Positions 45,525 through 53,169 of a DNA stretch of 64,000 nucleotides are shown here, one piece after another. Position numbers and translations under genes: made by a program. Each line of letters opens with the position of its first letter. The stretch's first letter is position 1. The DNA is from a virus. The notes below the pieces were generated by a model. The model searched no databases. It had not been told where the DNA came from and was given only the letters and a program-made list of their open reading frames with translations. The stretch spans positions 87,383 through 151,382 of IMG/VR virus record IMGVR_UViG_3300025853_000035; one strand, given 5' to 3'.

Positions 45525-45965
45525 TTAGTGACCGACGATGCGGCCAGCGATCCACGCGTGCAGCGTGATCGACGGGGTCGTGCCACCGATGGTGCCCGCC
45601 AGACGGATCGCAGCGGCATCAGCCTTCTGGGCCTTGACCGTGTCTGCGTCCACGAGGATCACATACTGGCCGGTGCCCGCGATCGTGACCTGACCCACGA
45701 CGACCGAGGTGGCGAAACCGACCGGGCCGGCTTCGAGTTCGAGGACGTAGGTTTCGTCAGCGGTCAGATCGACAGCGGTGACGTTGATGGCGACGGCGAA
45801 AACGTCATCGGCCAGTTCGCCCGAGGTCCAGTAGCCCTCCAGCACGTCGAGGACCTTGGCGGTGCCGTCGAACGATGCGGTCTTGGCGACGCCGTCCTTC
45901 GCGATCAGTTCCGATGCCGGCGCGGCATCATACATATACTTGAACTTGCTCTTCATCTTCGACAT
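45525..45965 (-). CDS. Capsid cement protein (Bbp16-like)
   Basis: 146 residues: KYMYDAAPASELIAKDGVAKTASFDGTAKVLDVLEGYW...VVVGQVTIAGTGQYVILVDADTV...ITLHAWIAGRIVGH. Sequence pattern and position directly after the capsid gene match Bbp16-family decoration proteins that stabilise capsids. Confidence 0.7.
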   Translation of the reverse strand: MSKMKSKFKYMYDAAPASELIAKDGVAKTASFDGTAKVLDVLEGYWTSGELADDVFAVAINVTAVDLTADETYVLELEAGPVGFATSVVVGQVTIAGTGQYVILVDADTVKAQKADAAAIRLAGTIGGTTPSITLHAWIAGRIVGH

Positions 45966-45974
45966 GGAAGATAC

Positions 45975-46040
45975 TCCGAAAAGGGTTGGTGAGGGGAGGG
46001 TGGGAAGGGGTGACCCTTAGGACCACCCCCACCAACCAAA
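45975..46040 (-). terminator. Hairpin between capsid and cement genes
   Basis: GGTTGGTG ... CACCAACC (8-bp stem with a long GC-rich loop) then CTTTTC on the minus strand. Probably a partial terminator or processing site. Confidence 0.45.
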
Positions 46041-46041
46041 C

Positions 46042-46968
46042 TTAGCGGGTGACCGCCGCGTTGGTGATGCCCCAGACGCGGCTGACGGCCTTGCCGTGCA
46101 TGACGGCCATCGAGACCAGCCACTCGACGCGGGTGCGGTAGACCGGCTGCGCGTCGATTTCGCCGAGGTCACGGACATCCATGATGCCGTTCTGGAGGCC
46201 GACGATCTTGCCGTCGCCGAAGCTCACGACATACAGCGACTGGCTCGCGGTGCCGCCGGCCGGACCGGCTTCGTTGAAGTCGATGATCTTCTCACCGGCT
46301 TCGTCGTCCTCGGTGATGAGGATCGGCAGGTCGTTGTAGAAGCCGATGCGACGACCGAAGTCATCCTTCGACCACTGGAGGTCGCCACCAACGTCCTTGT
46401 CCTTGGCCGCCTGCGACAGCAGGTTGCGCATACGCTTGGACATGATGATGTGCGTCGGGTTATCGACGCGGTCGATCGCTTCGTCCAGCGTGGCCAGCGA
46501 CAGAGCGCCGTTCGCGTTCGGAGCGTCTTCGTTTGCCGCCAGAAGCTGGTAGCCGGTCACGCGCTTGCGCAGACCGTCGAACGACACGCCGTCGCCGCCG
46601 TCGCCGTTGATGAAGGCCGAGGTGATCTTGGCACCCATGGCCTTGACCTGCATGGCTTCCTGACGCGTGCGAACGCCGATGCCGTGGGTCTTGACCAGCG
46701 CGGTGTCAACGTCGAGTTCGCCGCCCGCGATGCGGAGGGTTTCGCTCTGCGGGTTGATCACGCCGATCGAGGCGTCGTAGCCTTGGTTGTAGCCACGGAA
46801 GCCGACGGACGGCAGCTTGGCTTCCTGAGCATAGCTATAGCTATTGCCCGGAATGTCCATCAGCGGGAGAGCGGCCATGAGGTCCGTCGAGCCGGCGAAC
46901 ATTTCGATGATCGCCTGACGCTTGAGGTCCCCATCGACCAGCTTCGATGCTTCGTGAAGGGTCAACAT
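46042..46968 (-). CDS. Major capsid protein
   Basis: 308 residues: MLTLHEASKLVDGDLKRQAIIEMFAGSTDLMAALPLMDIPGNSYSYAQEAKLPSVGFRGYNQGY...GGELDVDTALVKTHG...VRTRQEAMQVKAMGAKITSAFINGDG...THIIMSKRMRNLLSQ. An HK97-fold capsid of the type found with Bbp16-like cement. Placed between scaffold and cement. Confidence 0.85.
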   Translation of the reverse strand: MLTLHEASKLVDGDLKRQAIIEMFAGSTDLMAALPLMDIPGNSYSYAQEAKLPSVGFRGYNQGYDASIGVINPQSETLRIAGGELDVDTALVKTHGIGVRTRQEAMQVKAMGAKITSAFINGDGGDGVSFDGLRKRVTGYQLLAANEDAPNANGALSLATLDEAIDRVDNPTHIIMSKRMRNLLSQAAKDKDVGGDLQWSKDDFGRRIGFYNDLPILITEDDEAGEKIIDFNEAGPAGGTASQSLYVVSFGDGKIVGLQNGIMDVRDLGEIDAQPVYRTRVEWLVSMAVMHGKAVSRVWGITNAAVTR

Positions 46969-47014
46969 TTGGAAAAACTCCTAAGTGAGTTCGGGGTGGT
47001 CGTCGGCCGCCTAG

Positions 47015-47060
47015 AGGTGGTGGTGGAACTAACACCCGACAGGCGGCCGAAAGCCGGGGT
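47015..47060 (-). terminator. Hairpin between scaffold and capsid genes
   Basis: TCGGCCGCC and GGCGGCCGA pair across a GT-rich loop in the 133-bp gap 46969-47101. No T run; probably a stability element in the capsid mRNA. Confidence 0.45.
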
Positions 47061-47101
47061 GTATCTCTTGGTGAACCGACGACCGACCTAAGTGGTGGAG
47101 A

Positions 47102-47884
47102 TCAGCGGTTACCGCTGGCCTTGTTCGCCAGTTCGAGGCGTTGCAGGGGGGACATCGCGGCGATCTGAGCAGCGGTGAAACCACCGATCTTCTCGTCCTT
47201 GCCGCCGGCAGCGCCACCGCCACCGTTGCCCTTGAAGTAGTGCGGCGCTTCGTCGCGGAGCTTGACCAGCCACTCGGTGACGGTCATCGCATCTGCGCCG
47301 TTTGCGCCGAAAATCGTTGCTTCGCCGCGCTTCGGGATGAGCTTTTCGTCCTCGACCTTGAACAGGCGGTAGGCACGCTCCAGCACGTCCGGCAGGGCTT
47401 CGGGGCGGACACCGCTCTCGGGGACGATCACGGCTGCGGTGACTTCCTTGTCGATCCGCGTCCGGTTCAGCCGCTCCACGAGGGTGACTGCCTTGGCATT
47501 CGCAGCGTCAAGCTCGCGCTTGAGGCTGCGGGAATTGTCTTCGTAGCCGTCGCGCATGACCTTGATGCGGTCCTGCACAGCCTGCTCGATCTGGTCGTCG
47601 GTCTTGAGTTCCCCGTCCTTCACGCGCTGCGAGATGTCGCGCAGACCGTTCAGGTCGTTGGCGAAGGCTTCGAGGTCGTCACCGGCGATTTCCTTGACGC
47701 GAGCGAGGATCGGAGCCTGCGCTTCCAGCTTCTTGGAAAGATCGATGTTCTTTTCGCGGAACTCGTCGAGCTTGACGGTCGCGGTCACATTGACTGCGAA
47801 CTTGCCCGTTTCGTCGTTCTGCTTGGCGAACTCCTTGAGTCCCTCCGGGACTGCGTCGATGGAGTCGAAATTGATGATTGGCAT
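47102..47884 (-). CDS. Capsid scaffolding protein
   Basis: 260 residues, strongly helical and charged with a central coiled coil (EFREKNIDLSKKLEAQAPILARVKEIAGDDLEAF...DRIKVMRDGYEDNSRSLKRELDAANAKAVTLVERL), gly-rich linker and C-terminal helix (FTAAQIAAMSPLQRLELANKASGNR). Typical scaffold layout and position before the capsid gene. GAGGAAC precedes the start. Confidence 0.75.
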   Translation of the reverse strand: MPIINFDSIDAVPEGLKEFAKQNDETGKFAVNVTATVKLDEFREKNIDLSKKLEAQAPILARVKEIAGDDLEAFANDLNGLRDISQRVKDGELKTDDQIEQAVQDRIKVMRDGYEDNSRSLKRELDAANAKAVTLVERLNRTRIDKEVTAAVIVPESGVRPEALPDVLERAYRLFKVEDEKLIPKRGEATIFGANGADAMTVTEWLVKLRDEAPHYFKGNGGGGAAGGKDEKIGGFTAAQIAAMSPLQRLELANKASGNR

Positions 47885-48096
47885 TTGAAGAAGTTCCTCA
47901 CCGAGGGACTGGAGAAAGCACGCACGAAGTCGTGACCTCCGGGACCCTCCCAGAGGATTTCCTCATTCCGGCGTGTCGGACGCACGGAAGAAATCGAGTG
48001 GGGGAATAATTGGTGGTTCCCCCGGAACCGGATGTGATGGAGATTGGAAGAGCGAAATCGGTCCCCGATTTGGCTTCAATTCCGAATATGGCGACA

Positions 48097-48137
48097 AGGA
48101 TACGAGAAATTAACCTTAATGTCAAGCTAAAATGTCG
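48097..48137 (-). promoter_or_regulatory. Capsid operon promoter with TTAAGGTTAA in the spacer
   Basis: Minus strand ACCGACATTTTAGC, TTGACA (48125-48120), 17-bp spacer TTAAGGTTAATTTCTCG, TATCCT (48102-48097). It joins the late ACCGACATT element and the TTAAC-type element of the small-gene array. A 200-nt leader with hairpins (47890-48060) precedes the scaffold gene. Confidence 0.8.
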
Positions 48138-48165
48138 GTGGAGCCTAAAAAAGTGCCTGACTTAA

Positions 48166-48348
48166 TCACTTTCGGATGTGATTATAGCGTCGGCGCGGCC
48201 TTGTTGATCCCAACTCCTCCGCGATCGCGCGGTCGATGTCGTCAAGGTCTTCGCCGAAAGGGAACCCCTCGGACTCCCCGTCCCCTTGATCCAGCAGCCG
48301 TTCGTAGCGGTCTGGATCAAGGTGGATTTCGTAGTCCGGGGAGGCCAT
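48166..48348 (-). CDS. 60-residue acidic protein coupled to portal
   Basis: The start overlaps the portal stop (TAATG) with GGAGGTAAT upstream. MASPDYEIHLDPDRYERLLDQGDGESEGFPFGEDLDDIDRAIAEEL then a basic tail STRPRRRYNHIRK. Conserved position suggests a head-assembly role, unproven. Confidence 0.6.
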   Translation of the reverse strand: MASPDYEIHLDPDRYERLLDQGDGESEGFPFGEDLDDIDRAIAEELGSTRPRRRYNHIRK

Positions 48349-50129
48349 TACTGATTACCTCCCGCCGGAGCGGCCGGCTTGGGCTTTGCCGGTGGGGTGG
48401 TGCTCCCCTTCTGCATCGCCTGCTGGGCTTGTGCCGGGACCGGAGGAATCTTCGGCTGTTCCTTGGCGACCTTCTCGGCGGACTTTCGGGAAGCCTCGGC
48501 CTGCTCGGCGTCGTGCTCCAGTTCGGTGTCCGCCCGGTCGGTCTCGTTGTCGTCGAGATCGCGCGCCAGTTCGTCCGAGCGCTGGGCGCGGGCATCCGGG
48601 AAGCCATCTTCCCGCGCTTCGAAGTCCGGGTTGTTCGGGAACTGCTTGGCGTCTTCCAGCATCTTGGTGAACATCTCCAGAGTCACATACTCCGGGATGA
48701 CATCCGCCTTGAGGAAGTATTCGTAGATGACCTCGATCGGCAGGATGCCTGCCTGATACATCATCGTGATGGCGCGGAACTCGCGGGCCGCAGCCGCGTC
48801 GATGAGGAAGTCCTGATTGACCCGGAACTCCATCTTGTCGGCCGGCTCGTTCAGCCACGCGGCGATGATGGCCAGAAGCTCGGTGAAGTTCTCGTTCATC
48901 ACCGTGGTGACGTTGAGCAGCAGCGATTGCTCGTTGCGATCCTTCAACTTGATCTGGTTGTCGGACTGGCCGGCGGTCTTGGAATCGCCGAGCAGCCGGC
49001 CGCCGAGTGATGCGACCTGCGTCTCCTTGGCGATCAGCGCGTTCTCCAGAGTCTTGAGACCCTGTCCGTTGAACTCAAGGATGCCGGCCTTCTCGCCGTT
49101 GCCGATTTCCCACACGACCGACGGGCCGATGTGATATTCGTCTTCTTCCTGCCCGCCCGTGACGTAATAGACCGGGTTGGCGGTGTAGAAGCGGCCATGC
49201 TCCAACTGCGCATAGGTCTTGTAATGCGACATGTTGAGCGTGAGGATGTCGAGGACCGGCGGCTTTTCGATGTCCGGCAGGTTGGTGGTGCCGTTGAAGA
49301 AGCGGAACGGGATGCGCTTCATCGGGACGCCGTAGACCATCGGCTTGGTGATGACCGGGGTTTCCGTCAGGTCAGCATCCTCGGCGTCGCGGGCATAGAC
49401 TTCCTGCTGATATTCCCAGCGGAGGTCGGTGTCGTTCCAGATCAGGCGCAGGACGCGATAGCGCGCGAACAACTGGCCGTAGGAGGTGTTGGGCTTGGCT
49501 TCACTGCCCTCGAAGCGGAACAGGCGGCGATCGACCGTGAACTCGCGGAGCAGGATGTAGTCGTGCTCGTCGCGGCCATCGATCTCGACCGTCGTCCAGT
49601 CAAGGATGTTCTCGCAGGTATAGCCGGCAAGGTAGGGCTTCGCGAGCGGGTCGTTGGAATCGGGCTTGTCGGCGAGGATGCCGTAGCGTCCCACCGACAG
49701 CATTTCTTGGCTCACCACCTTGGTGAAGACGCGCAGGGACAGGCCGTCCTTGCTGACCCGCTTGCACAGTTCGGTCAGCTTGGGGCCGGCACGCAGCAGG
49801 CGGGGGTCGCGGCGGAAGATCGAGCCGGTGAGGCCCGTGACCGTGCGATAGACCATGTTGTAGAAGACCGCGCGATCGAGGTAGGCGACATACTGGCCGT
49901 CATCCATGCCTTCCGGCTGGGGCAGATATTCCTTGCCGTGCTTCTTGATCTCGACCTCGCCGATCATGGCGTGGCGGATCGCCTGCCAGATCATGCGCCA
50001 ATTGTTGTAATCCCAATTGGTGTAGAGCGGGGCGGAGGAGAGCAATTCCTGCTTGTTGCGCTTGGTCGCATAGGCGGCCTGACGCTGGGCAAAGGTGCGC
50101 GCCTGTCGTTTGGTGATATTGTCAGCCAA
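48348..50129 (-). CDS. Portal protein (DUF4055 family)
   Basis: 593 residues from a TTG at 50129; the frame stays open to 50330 but the extra residues read as noncoding. Core: NWRMIWQAIRHAMIGEVEIKKHGKEYLPQPEGMDDGQYVAYLDRAVFYNMVYRTVTGLTGSIFRRDP, a DUF4055 portal signature, and a C-terminal acidic/Gln-rich tail (ERDNETDRADTELEHDAEQAEASRK). No Shine-Dalgarno is visible before the TTG, and an intrinsic terminator ends only 18 bp upstream, so the start is uncertain. It forms the dodecameric DNA channel. Confidence 0.85.
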   Translation of the reverse strand: MADNITKRQARTFAQRQAAYATKRNKQELLSSAPLYTNWDYNNWRMIWQAIRHAMIGEVEIKKHGKEYLPQPEGMDDGQYVAYLDRAVFYNMVYRTVTGLTGSIFRRDPRLLRAGPKLTELCKRVSKDGLSLRVFTKVVSQEMLSVGRYGILADKPDSNDPLAKPYLAGYTCENILDWTTVEIDGRDEHDYILLREFTVDRRLFRFEGSEAKPNTSYGQLFARYRVLRLIWNDTDLRWEYQQEVYARDAEDADLTETPVITKPMVYGVPMKRIPFRFFNGTTNLPDIEKPPVLDILTLNMSHYKTYAQLEHGRFYTANPVYYVTGGQEEDEYHIGPSVVWEIGNGEKAGILEFNGQGLKTLENALIAKETQVASLGGRLLGDSKTAGQSDNQIKLKDRNEQSLLLNVTTVMNENFTELLAIIAAWLNEPADKMEFRVNQDFLIDAAAAREFRAITMMYQAGILPIEVIYEYFLKADVIPEYVTLEMFTKMLEDAKQFPNNPDFEAREDGFPDARAQRSDELARDLDDNETDRADTELEHDAEQAEASRKSAEKVAKEQPKIPPVPAQAQQAMQKGSTTPPAKPKPAAPAGGNQ

Positions 50130-50146
50130 GGGGGAGGGAGTCCGGG

Positions 50147-50181
50147 AAAAAGCGGCCGGTGATCCGAAGATCGCCGGCCGC
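50147..50181 (-). terminator. Strong terminator just upstream of portal
   Basis: GCGGCCGG-C-GATC-TTCG-GATC-A-CCGGCCGC followed by TTTTT on the minus strand; a 12-bp stem with a UUCG loop. It would end RNA started at the 50.65-kb promoter before the portal gene. Confidence 0.85.
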
Positions 50182-50636
50182 AGGTCAGGAGGAGACAGGC
50201 TGATGTCGGAGCCACCCGCCGGAGGGAAAAGGACAAAGCCTCCGGGAACTAGGTCAGGAAGGACCGGCCTTTTGCACCATCGGTGTGCCGGACCATGACC
50301 TGAAACAATCCGTGCGCTTCGAGCGGCCACAGGGACCTACCACACATCGGAAAGGGCTTGCCCATCTGGCCCAACGAGGACCGGGCTTACCTACCACATC
50401 CGTCTCCAGCGCTTTGGAGGTTGGAAGCCTTCTCGATCGCATGACGGTTGGGTTCCGGGGGTCAGCCCGACCAAGGGCCTACTGTCCATTCCCGCGCGCC
50501 AAGTGGTCTCGATCTTACGCCTTCCAGCCGCGAAGGGTCTGGGATGCTACATGAATGGGGTTGAGGCTCGCGAGATCGCCTAGTGCGGAAAGGAGACACA
50601 CTTCGGGGGAGATCAGCGCTCATCACGAGCCTCATG
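50152..50636 (-). ncRNA. Candidate ~485-nt structured leader or stand-alone RNA
   Basis: Lies between a good promoter (50643-50671) and the terminator at 50147-50181, with no convincing gene. Visible pairings on the minus strand: GAGGCTCG (50633-50626) with CGAGCCTC (50570-50563); CTCCA/TGGAG near 50420; AGGTC...GACCT enclosing CCGGC...GCCGG near 50300-50250. GATGTGGTAGGT (50400) and GATGTGTGGTAGGT (50348) are a near-repeat. It could be a large phage RNA or a long regulatory leader of the portal. Family not recognised. Confidence 0.45.
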
Positions 50637-50642
50637 ATTATT

Positions 50643-50671
50643 AAGCTACCACGTCTTTCTTGATTTGTCAA
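50643..50671 (-). promoter_or_regulatory. Promoter for the 50.2-50.6 kb RNA
   Basis: Minus strand TTGACA (50671-50666), 17-bp spacer, TAGCTT (50648-50643). No ACCGACATT element; constitutive-looking. Confidence 0.75.
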
Positions 50672-50744
50672 GCCATACCGTATAGCGTGTCGTGCTAGAA
50701 TGACTGTGAGTCGGATGGCTACGCCTTTGTCGCCCAAAGAAAAA

Positions 50745-50764
50745 GGGCCGGATCGCTCCGGCCC
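50745..50764 (-). terminator. Terminator after phoH
   Basis: GGGCCGG...CCGGCCC followed by TTTTTCTTT on the minus strand. Confidence 0.85.
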
Positions 50765-50770
50765 TTCCTA

Positions 50771-51580
50771 TCATGCTGCGTAGAGGTAAAGCACCTCTTC
50801 GATCACCGGGTGGCGGACCACGTCGGCGCGGGTCAGGGCGTAATAGCCGATCCGCTCCCAGCGGCGGGGTTCGGCCGGCAGGCGCTCCTCGCCCGTGATG
50901 AAGCCCGGCAGTTCCGGCTCGAACGCTTCCTCCTCGGCTTCCTCGCGCTGCTTGAGACGGCGCGTGATGTCGGCCAGACCGCTGACGGTGGTGCCGAGTT
51001 CCTTGCGATCCCACTGCTCGGTGTCGCCGGTGACGATCATCTTGCTGTTCTCGCCGATGCGGGTCAGCAGCATCTTCATCTGGTCGGCGGTGGCGTTCTG
51101 CATTTCGTCGGCGATGATGATCGCGTTCTTGAACGTGCGGCCACGCATATAGGCGAGTGGCGCGATCTCGATCTCCTCGCGCTGGAGCATCTGCTGGACG
51201 GCGATGACGCCGAAGCATTCGTTCAGCACGTCCACGATCGGGCGGGTCCACGGAGCCATCTTCTCGTTGAGCGTGCCCGGCAGGTAGCCGAGGTCGTCGC
51301 CGGTCGCGACATTGGGGCGGGTAATGATGATCTTGTGGAATTCACCGGCGATGTATTTGTCCGCTGCTTCACGAACGGCCATGTAGGTCTTGCCGGTGCC
51401 GGCCGGCCCCTCGACGATGAGGATGTCGTGCCGCATCTGGCGGAGCTTGCGCAGATAGCCTTTCTGGTTGGGAGTGGAAGCGGTGAGCTTGGGCGGGGCT
51501 TTGTGCTTGGTGGATTCCATCTTCTCTGCGATGTGTGAGGCGTTGGTGGGGAAGAAGGTCTGCTTCTTGTTGCCGGACAC
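50771..51580 (-). CDS. phoH: PhoH-like ATPase
   Basis: 269 residues from a GTG at 51580 with AGGAG upstream; longer frames lack a ribosome site. Walker A GPAGTGKT (58-65), RPNVATGDDLGYLPGTLNEKM, and Walker B IIADEMQNATADQMKMLLTRIG, then VTGDTEQWD. PhoH is common in phages; suggested roles are RNA/DNA helicase activity and phosphate stress. It has its own promoter and terminator. Confidence 0.9.
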   Translation of the reverse strand: MSGNKKQTFFPTNASHIAEKMESTKHKAPPKLTASTPNQKGYLRKLRQMRHDILIVEGPAGTGKTYMAVREAADKYIAGEFHKIIITRPNVATGDDLGYLPGTLNEKMAPWTRPIVDVLNECFGVIAVQQMLQREEIEIAPLAYMRGRTFKNAIIIADEMQNATADQMKMLLTRIGENSKMIVTGDTEQWDRKELGTTVSGLADITRRLKQREEAEEEAFEPELPGFITGEERLPAEPRRWERIGYYALTRADVVRHPVIEEVLYLYAA

Positions 51581-51642
51581 AGAAAACTCCTGTGAGCGTG
51601 TGAGGGAGGGAGCAAAGGAACGCCCATCACTCGGCAAAATTT

Positions 51643-51672
51643 ATATAACGTCGCGGCATAATGGCGGTGAAA
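51643..51672 (-). promoter_or_regulatory. phoH promoter with ACCGCCATT element
   Basis: Minus strand TTTCAC (51672-51667), 18-bp spacer starting in ACCGCCATTATG, TTATAT (51648-51643). It belongs to the ACCGACATT promoter class in its variant form also seen at nrdA. Confidence 0.6.
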
Positions 51673-51680
51673 CGATACGG

Positions 51681-52083
51681 CCGATACGCCTTTGGGTCCC
51701 CGGCTATGCCGTGAACGCCTTCGGTGGTCCCCCTACGGGGTCGCAAAAATAAAATTTGCCGGGGTGGCTTTTGGGCGTGATGCTGCGATGGGGAGGTGGT
51801 CTGGGTCCCTCCGGGGGGTCCCAATTTTCATTCCGACCGGGGTGGCGTGATGCCGATAGGTGAAGGGGAGTGATGTTCCGGTGAAGGGTTGCCGGTTCGG
51901 AACGGAGTGGTTAACGGTTGAGGTGGCCGTTGGGCGTGATGGTAGCACAGCTATATGGGAAAGTCCACCTATTTTGATTCAGGTAGACACTTAGTGCGCC
52001 CAGAATCGGGGCAATGGGTATACCCCCAAAGGAACCCCGCCCGGCCAAAAAATTTCGCTAAAGGATGCGATCCGAACAAAAAA
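51681..52083. other. Non-coding gap between phoH and the accessory array
   Basis: About 400 bp without a supported gene. It contains three imperfect copies of GGTGGC...GGGCGTGATG (near 51760, 51838 and 51920) and a GATTC at about 51980. A 71-codon minus frame here has no ribosome site or family and is not called. Confidence 0.5.
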
Positions 52084-52109
52084 GAGCGCGACTCGATCGA
52101 GTCGCGCTC
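52084..52109 (-). terminator. Perfect 26-bp palindromic terminator of the accessory array
   Basis: Self-complementary hairpin from GAGCGCGACTC to GAGTCGCGCTC followed by TTTTTTG on the minus strand; its arms carry GACTC and GAGTC (both GANTC). Confidence 0.85.
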
Positions 52110-52160
52110 AGTGATTCGCTTTCGCTTATGTGATTCGTTTGGTGATTCGTTATGCGATTC
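52090..52160. repeat. Cluster of six GANTC sites
   Basis: GACTC (52090), GAGTC (52099), then GATTCG at 52113, 52132, 52144 and 52156, with 12- to 19-bp spacing. One GANTC per 256 bp is expected by chance. Followed by nested GGCATGGCCATG palindromes (52172-52230). Confidence 0.8.
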
Positions 52161-52171
52161 GTTTACGTTAA

Positions 52172-52231
52172 TGCGATGGCATGGCCATGGGTAGGGCATG
52201 GCCATGCCATGGCTAGGCTATGCCATAGCGC
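52172..52231. repeat. Nested CATGGCCATG palindromes
   Basis: Repeats of GGCATGGCCATG, CCATGCCATGGC and GGCTATGCCATAGC form overlapping inverted repeats at the 3' end of the SciP-like gene. Could fold into a cruciform or bind a protein. Confidence 0.6.
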
Positions 52232-52457
52232 CACGATAGGTCTGGCAACGGGTCACGCGCAGGGCTTGGCGGCCAGCGAAGGCAAGGGAGTCGCGCCATG
52301 CGCCTAGTTCCGCCTCAGTCAGGGCATAGCGTGCCGCCGCGTCCGCCAGCGTGATTGCGCCCGCGTCGATAGCGGCGACAATGGCAATCTTGCGCTTAGG
52401 CGTGAAACGCGCGTTTGAGGCGGGAAGGGCGTTCAAAAGGGTTTCGATGTTGTTCAT
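52218..52457 (-). CDS. SciP-like DUF1153 protein (CtrA inhibitor family)
   Basis: 79 residues, GGAGAC before the ATG. FTPKRKIAIVAAIDAGAITLADAAARYALTEAELGAWRDSL...ALRVTRCQTYR matches the DUF1153 helix-turn-helix found in SciP, the small CtrA inhibitory protein of Alphaproteobacteria. In Caulobacter SciP blocks CtrA-dependent transcription in G1. A phage copy could reset host cell-cycle transcription or act on its own promoters. Last gene of the minus-strand array. Confidence 0.8.
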   Translation of the reverse strand: MNNIETLLNALPASNARFTPKRKIAIVAAIDAGAITLADAAARYALTEAELGAWRDSLAFAGRQALRVTRCQTYRGAMA

Positions 52458-52479
52458 TGCCTGTCTCCATTTGGTTAGT

Positions 52480-52514
52480 GATTCGTTTATCTATTATTCC
52501 ACCGATTCGGTCAA
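52480..52514 (-). promoter_or_regulatory. Array promoter 1 (SciP-like gene)
   Basis: Minus strand TTGACC-GAATCGG..., -10 GATAAA, then CGAATCA; GANTC sites 24 bp apart (52480 and 52504). TTAACCAT-like half-site near 52549. Confidence 0.8.
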
Positions 52515-52607
52515 GCACATTATCCTTAATATCTCATGCCATTTCGTTAACCATATCTGTTAGGGTTAATATCCATGGCTTTGCTGTTAACCCTAACGCC
52601 TAGCAGG

Positions 52608-52727
52608 CACGGGCAGGGAAGGCCGCTAGGGCAGGCAGGGGCACGGGCAGGGAAGGCCGCTAGGGCAGGCAGGGGCACGGGCAGGGAAGGCCGCTAGGGC
52701 AGGCAGGGGCACGGGCAGGGAAGGCCG
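52608..52727. repeat. 34-bp GC-rich tandem repeat, 3.5 copies
   Basis: Unit beginning CACGGGCAGGGAAGGCCGCT, repeated at 52608, 52642 and 52676 plus an 18-bp partial copy. Identical units. The CCGCTAGG core recurs at 53175, 53204 and 53262. No spacer structure, so not CRISPR. Confidence 0.9.
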
Positions 52728-52732
52728 GAATC

Positions 52733-52760
52733 GAAAGGGCCGCCCTAGGGCGGCCCTTTT
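52733..52760. terminator. Bidirectional terminator
   Basis: AAAGGGCCGCCCTAGGGCGGCCCTTTT, after the 92-residue gene. Confidence 0.85.
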
Positions 52761-52773
52761 GGGGTGGCGGCCC

Positions 52774-53052
52774 TTATGCTTGGGCCGCTTTCCACTTGGC
52801 AATTTCAGCCTGCCGACGGGCCTCAAAATCACCCGTTGCGTAGGGGCTGCGGCCATGGGTGAAGCTGGAGTCGGCCCGTTCGATCCGCGACTTTTTCGGC
52901 AGATTGCGGTCGCTGTTATCGCTCAGCATGACTTCACAACGGCCATACTTGTAAAGCGCCGTTTCGTGAGCCTGACGCTCAGAAACCGCCGAAATGAAAG
53001 CCACGAAAACCTTGTTCTTGTAGATTGCGAAGGTGGGGATGTTCTTGGCCAT
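52774..53052 (-). CDS. Hypothetical 92-residue basic protein
   Basis: The ATG at 53052 follows GGAGACAGACA, the standard array leader. MAKNIPTFAIYKNKVFVAFISAVSERQAHETALYKYGRCEVMLSD then a basic, disordered C-terminus (RSPYATGDFEARRQAEIAKWKAAQA). No family recognised. Confidence 0.65.
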   Translation of the reverse strand: MAKNIPTFAIYKNKVFVAFISAVSERQAHETALYKYGRCEVMLSDNSDRNLPKKSRIERADSSFTHGRSPYATGDFEARRQAEIAKWKAAQA

Positions 53053-53083
53053 TGTCTGTCTCCGTTTGCGTCTCGATGACTTA

Positions 53084-53112
53084 CTTCTAGGGCCGATTTT
53101 TGATTCGGTCAA
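53084..53112 (-). promoter_or_regulatory. Array promoter 2
   Basis: TTGACC (53112-53107), 17-bp spacer starting GAATC, TAGAAG (53089-53084). Single GANTC. Confidence 0.8.
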
Positions 53113-53169
53113 ACACTTTCTGCAATTATTTTGGCGCGTCACTTCCTCCACCAAAACAGGCGGATTCAT

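Noticed and set aside
50254-50442. 62-codon frame inside the candidate RNA
   Set aside because: Arginine-rich composition, no Shine-Dalgarno and position within the promoter-terminator segment; possible but unsupported.
50240-50560. tRNA genes in the gap upstream of portal
   Set aside because: Several stems are visible but no cloverleaf with TTCRANNC T-loop and CCA-type acceptor could be assembled by eye.
51733-51948. 71-codon minus-strand frame between phoH and the array
   Set aside because: No ribosome site and repetitive proline/threonine-rich translation; the region has repeated GGGCGTGATG segments instead.
52608-52727. CRISPR array
   Set aside because: Contiguous 34-bp tandem repeats without variable spacers.
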